Shown: in pieces, positions 59,023 to 64,000 of the stretch | Layout: each line of letters opens with the position of its first letter | How positions within the stretch are numbered: the first letter of the stretch is position 1 | Source of the DNA: Antedon mediterranea | Taxonomy: Eukaryota; Echinodermata; Crinoidea; Comatulida; Antedonidae | Direction: 5' to 3' | Assembly: GCF_964355755.1 (NCBI RefSeq) | Contig: NC_092680.1 | Coordinates: 12,627,001 to 12,691,000, forward strand | Length of the DNA stretch: 64,000 nucleotides | The notes under the pieces: model-generated | What the model saw: only the letters and a program-made list of their open reading frames with translations | What the model was told of the DNA's origin: nothing | Database searches by the model: none | Translations under genes and position numbers: made by a program

Positions 59023-62000
59023 CTGCAAAAAAATAATAACAATACATTATTAAATATAAACATGTAAAATTCACATCAATTTAAAATGGATGACCTCTGT
59101 CTACACTATCAAACTACTTTGACTAAAAATAATGGCGATATACCCATTACATATCTGGTAGTGATTTATTTTATTTTATTTTATTCAATTTTCAGGCACA
59201 AAAATACATGACAACAAGACAGCGGTGCAGCACCCTGAGGATTGCCATGAGTGCAAAGCACTATCGAGATGGCTCTCCATATACTGCACTTGAACATATA
59301 AGATGTGACATCATCAATCATGTCCATATATCAGCACATCACATTTTTTCACATCACATAGAGTTTGATAGTGTAGAAAGAGCTATACACTCAGCATAAA
59401 ACAAATCATCAGATTAGAAAAGGAATTGGCAGACAATTGTAAAATATCCTATTCTTCAAGTGGCCGTTTCGACACAATTGTATTAGTGCTTGGTCACTAT
59501 TGATTGTCCAAATATCAAAAGAGGCCGATCAAGAGTCCCTAAAGGCGGTGTTATATTTATTTTAGTTTGTTTGAAGACAGAATGTTGTGTCTGAGTTGGT
59601 TTAGAACAAAACGTTTGTGGTGACGTTCATTTACAAGATGAATTCTTCATCTGCTATGAGGTGGCCATGATGATGGATTAGAATGCCAACTGACAATACG
59701 AATATTTAAATAACTACAAAACAATTCAGGCCTGCACACTATATGAAACAAAAAGTATGCTTTGTTACCAGCCATCGTCGTTGAATTTGAAGAGCAAAAA
59801 CAAATGTAAGAGTTGTTCATACAGAAGAGTTCGTTAAATGAAGTAGCGTACTGCATTGTGGGACGGATTACGACTACTGGAAGCCAAATGCAATTTGATG
59901 TTTGTCATATTATTGCAATTATTCATTATTATGCAAAAAATAACAAAAACAATTAAACATCGTTTACATTTAGAATTCAACGTCATCTGTAAAAATTGAC
60001 ACGATGTGTGAACCCTGATTATTGAAGTGGACAGACGGAACACAGCACGGTCAATAATTGTTAAAATGGCTCGGCCCTCGGGTACATATCGTCTGCGACT
60101 TCTTTCACCAAGAATTCGATTGTGTCTATTGCTAGTATACAGAAAATTAAAATATCTAGTCTATAGGATATTTATTTGTGTAATAAAAATAATAGGTGTG
60201 TTTGGGTGAATTGATTTGGGTTATGGGATGACCATTCTAGACAATTGTTTTGTTCTGTTCATTTTTATACACGTATATGGAAATTGTCGGTGAGTATAAG
60301 GAAGATACATATTGAAAGGGCAACCTCCACCAGGCTCAATGCTATTACTTCCTATTCCATTTCGGATATTACCAATCGAAAGCTAATGTGATTCAGAAGA
60401 TGTTAATTAACAAAATGACTTCTACTTGTTGATTTATCTCGAGAAGACCGAGGAAAGCCTGTTACTTGTAATGGATTAAATACATGCAACTCGAATCATT
60501 TCGCACTTCGCTCTCATCCATTAATCTGTACATTAAACATATGCCTTGTACATGTCGTATTAGGGGGACTTCCGATTTAAATCTCTTTAAATCCACTTGC
60601 TTAGTTAGTGGGATAGTGTAAGGATGTTAAACCGCTATCAGTGAAGCTAAACAAGGGAATACACTCGCAATGTCTTTCAACAAACATATTCCTTGAACGA
60701 CGACGCATCGGGTTAGGAACACACAGAGTGTTTAGTTGTAATAATAATTACCGTAATTAGTAAATAGTAGCTGGTAATTACCAAAACATTGGTTCTGACA
60801 GATTCAGAGTCTGTTAGAAGAACTATAATGGCCATTAGAAAGAAAACTGGTTGACAGTAATTTCACACTTAGGAATCATACACACTTGAACTTGAAGAAA
60901 CTTGTGAAAAATCTCATTCGGATATAAATTACGCGTAACGATTATTCACAAACTAACTATATATACATTTAGACATAGATTATTAAAATCAACTGAAATG
61001 AACATTAATTCTATACAAATTGCATAACTGAGTCATCTGCCCTACTTTTCTCTGCTCACAATTTACATCAATTTGAATACACTGTAGCTGCTACATCAAA
61101 TTATATAGGTTTTTTAGAAATCAAAATATTACGAAGAGCACAATAGATTCTATTCATACTAAAATATATTTTTGTTTGGAAAGCTTATAAATAGTTATTT
61201 TTATCCTATTACATTCTAAGCTGTGTCCTGATGTAGGCCTATGACCAGTTTAGCGTTCAAGATCATATTAACTAAGACAACGGATGTGAGATGCAGTATA
61301 GAACTTTATAGTAATAGTTCACCAACTAAAATAATGCACCCGTTCCGTTTTCACGACGTACCATATGACAAGCTAGCAGCGATTGAGTCTACCAGTCATT
61401 CTGCGCATGATCACATGTATCTTACAGAATAAAGTTAGTAACCTTAATATTGGATTGCATTTTCGGAAATTAAAAATTGAATATAATATAATAGCCAAGA
61501 CACGTAATCTATCAATAGAATAGCTTTATAATATAATAATACAGGTGCGATTTCAAAGGGAAAATAGATGAGCTGAGCTTCTTTTATGATCGACAAAAAT
61601 AACAAGCAGGCAGACGAGTATCGTTGATGTTTTCAAAAGGTTGAATCAGTTGTGTTTTGTCTAAGATGTGACAGATTTGTAATGAATAACCTACACATCC
61701 GTAGCCTCTTATATACCAGAAGAAAGGAGCGCCATTAGGATAATCGATAGAAATAAAACATGGATTACGCGGCAAAGCTGCAATAACGTTCAGGCACTTG
61801 GCGTCATGATGAACGATGGAAACAAATCGTTTCTTTTCATTTTGAACATAGTGCAACGAACGACTCATCGCAATATTATGAAAATAGGTCATCGTAGCAA
61901 TGGTTTTTAGTAATTAAATAAATAAAACATCATTGAATTCAGAATAATATTCATATATCTCCATTTTATTATGTTTACACTTTGAACGGGAATCAACAAG

Positions 62001-64000
62001 GTTGTGTGTACTTGTACCGTTGATTGTAAACTGTTGTTATCATCAGGGAGATGTAATATCCATACTATTGGTTGGGTGTTATGTTATAACACTTTAATTA
62101 AATAATACTGTAGTTAATGCATCGTTATTTTTGCCTACATCTTTATAAGCATGTTTATAGATTTACAATCTTACCATAAAATTGTCAAAAACAAGTACTG
62201 ACAATAATCGATGGTTAATTAATAATATTTAAAAATAACAATAATATTTATTTCCCCAAATCGATAATGAACATAATAATATAAAGAAAGAAAAGAAATA
62301 TATAAGTGGAAAAGGGACGCCACAGATAAAGCAAGCTTTAAATTGTTCGGAAAACCTTTAGTTTAGGGCGTAAAACTGAATTGCGTTTTGGCAAAACTTG
62401 TTCTATACGCAATGACATACAGAAAGGAGGTTCACGAGCGGTTATGTCAAAGTTGGAGATGAGAGAACTGCAACGATGCAGGAGTCCCGTGGAGAAAATA
62501 ATGATCAGTCAGACAGTGCGTTATTTTCATCTTCCAGATACCATCTACAGTTCACTGAACGATATGCAGGAATATGTATGCAAGCTATGCTACATTATGG
62601 CATACAATCGGTACAGGTTGAGGAAATTAAGCTGCTAGGTTTTTTTTATATAGTTGCATTATTAAATACTTTATTGTACTAAATGTACTGATCACTATAC
62701 AGGAGACAACGTTTTTTAAACACACCTCGACTTATTCGACTCCAACTTTCCCTGTTCGAACCGCAGTGATACTTTTCATTAGTTATCTTTTCCATTATGC
62801 ATGCCTATGCTTTATAATAATGTTTTTTTTATATATATACAAGGTCTATTTAATACAATAAGCGTGTAATAACTTACTTAGCTAACAATACGGAAGAGTC
62901 TACAGCAATTACTTCCTGTTATTAATATTGTAGTACAGTTTTATTATCATTATCTAGGCCTTTGATATATCTATCGTATATTATTACTATATCGTCTTTT
63001 AAACAAGTTCTATGCCGTGTACATTGATGGATATCACAGGCCTGGCGGATGTGTACATGAAAAGATATGTCTCATCATATCGGTGTTTTGTGACCCCCAT
63101 ACCTAGGCCTAGTGTACTTTCGACAAGCTCTTTTAACTTTCTATTTCATCAAGCGAGAGAATTCATCACAAGTGGGGCTGGTGTAGAGTGATGCCCTCGT
63201 ACACAATCCTGCCACCTATCAACAACATCAACAGTGGTGTACATTCAACACACTTGCATCGTGTAAACACTGGGACAGAATAGACCATGACGTGGAAAAA
63301 GCGGTCTAATTTTAATGAGGATTGATGTAATAGAAATAACAGTTTAGTTCGTTATTTTCCGAGATGACTCCATAATTTAATTTACTGATGCTAAACTTGA
63401 TTATTCCATTTCGCCTTTGTTCTCATTTTAAACTAGGACTAGCATCAGGCCTAACATAGGTGAGCATTTATTGTTGTGTTCTTATGCCTATTTTGTTCCT
63501 AATAAAACTTTAGTACTATAACCTATGTTGTTGTATAACAATGTGCGAATCGAGAGTTTAATCATCAACGAATTTTCACAAACAAACCTCGTGTGTGCTG
63601 ATTGTTATTAACTAGAAACTACATTAAAAAATAAAAAGTACACTCACTCAAGTGATAAAAAAGAATATGAGATTTTAAATGGAGGATAATAAGAGATTAT
63701 AAAAGTGCTTTAATTCCTGTGTTTAGGATCGATAAAATCTGCCTTAGGCAAACTCGAATATTTATGGTTAAAAGTGTCGACTTTAACACGACGTCGGGGC
63801 TTTGAGGAATCCCATGGCTTTAGTTAATGGTGTGAAAATCACGACGCGTTAACTCCTTTTCTGACGCGCTAAGGGTAGGTTCAACCAACGAGAGAATCTC
63901 AAATGATTTTTAACGTACTCGGCACTCCATTCGACTAAAATCAGATAAAATCTTCTAAGTAATGACCGCGTCTGTAAAGTGATTACCATGGCCTTTGTAA
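59023..64000. other. TFAP2 upstream intron or 5' region
   Basis: The short TFAP2 exon begins in phase 0, so at least one coding exon must lie upstream. I could not find a proline/tyrosine-rich activation-domain exon up to 64000. The region has a MITE copy (59093-59384) and an open plus-strand stretch at 62381-62682 of unknown meaning. Confidence 0.5.
59093..59384. mobile_element. Short inverted-repeat element, copy 2 (family shared with 11675-11813)
   Basis: The ends CTCTGTCTACACTATCAAAC and GTTTGATAGTGTAGAAAGAG are inverted repeats, and the interior CACATCACATTTTTTCACAT matches the first copy. It is longer than copy 1, with about 150 extra internal bases. Confidence 0.7.

Noticed and set aside
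61241-61432. Plus-strand 63-residue open frame, candidate TFAP2 5' exon
   Set aside because: Wrong strand for TFAP2 and no similarity to its activation domain.
62381-62682. Plus-strand open stretch (FSSSRYHLQFTERYAG and an overlapping frame), candidate exon
   Set aside because: Two frames are open equally and neither resembles AP-2 or another family I know. It is a little GC-richer than its surroundings but not enough to call.

Overview
This is AT-rich animal nuclear DNA with split genes, GT-AG introns, abundant short inverted-repeat transposons, LINEs, a SINE and two minisatellites. The gene families and the many copies of the palindrome aggcct suggest a marine invertebrate deuterostome, possibly an echinoderm. 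The species is inference; the eukaryotic nature is plain from the sequence.

Left half, minus strand: two tandem paralogues of a DEG/ENaC/ASIC-type sodium channel. Gene A runs from an initiator exon at 18985-19118 down to an exon at 3349-3520, and its last three exons are not in the window. Gene B runs from 31548-31675 down to its stop at 20039 and has all 11 exons. All eight exons of A have a counterpart in B in the same splice phase. B carries a 2-base insertion just after its first membrane segment that breaks the frame. A has lost the ancestral donor of exon 6, with a usable in-frame donor 3 bases downstream. B's exon 9 (531 nt) encodes an unusually large extracellular insert rich in N-glycosylation sequons.

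Right half, minus strand: the 3' part of a transcription factor AP-2 (TFAP2) gene, with five coding exons from 59022 down to the stop at 39223. These encode the DNA-binding basic region and the helix-span-helix dimerisation domain. The N-terminal activation-domain exon or exons were not found and probably lie beyond 64000.

Introns and intergenic DNA hold mobile elements. A 5'-truncated CR1/L2-like LINE lies at 461-2255, a truncated L1/Tx1-type LINE with a 15-bp target duplication at 27130-28534, and a decayed jockey/CR1-type LINE at about 33190-35812. A tRNA-derived SINE lies at 30840-31200. Several inverted-repeat elements are flanked by TTAA. Two larger TIR elements have perfect 9-bp target duplications; one of them is inserted inside a 45-bp minisatellite. 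A 29-bp minisatellite made of 3'-splice-site-like units, a cluster of TACGGTA palindromes and several smaller MITE families complete the picture. No operon, CRISPR array or microbial gene was seen.
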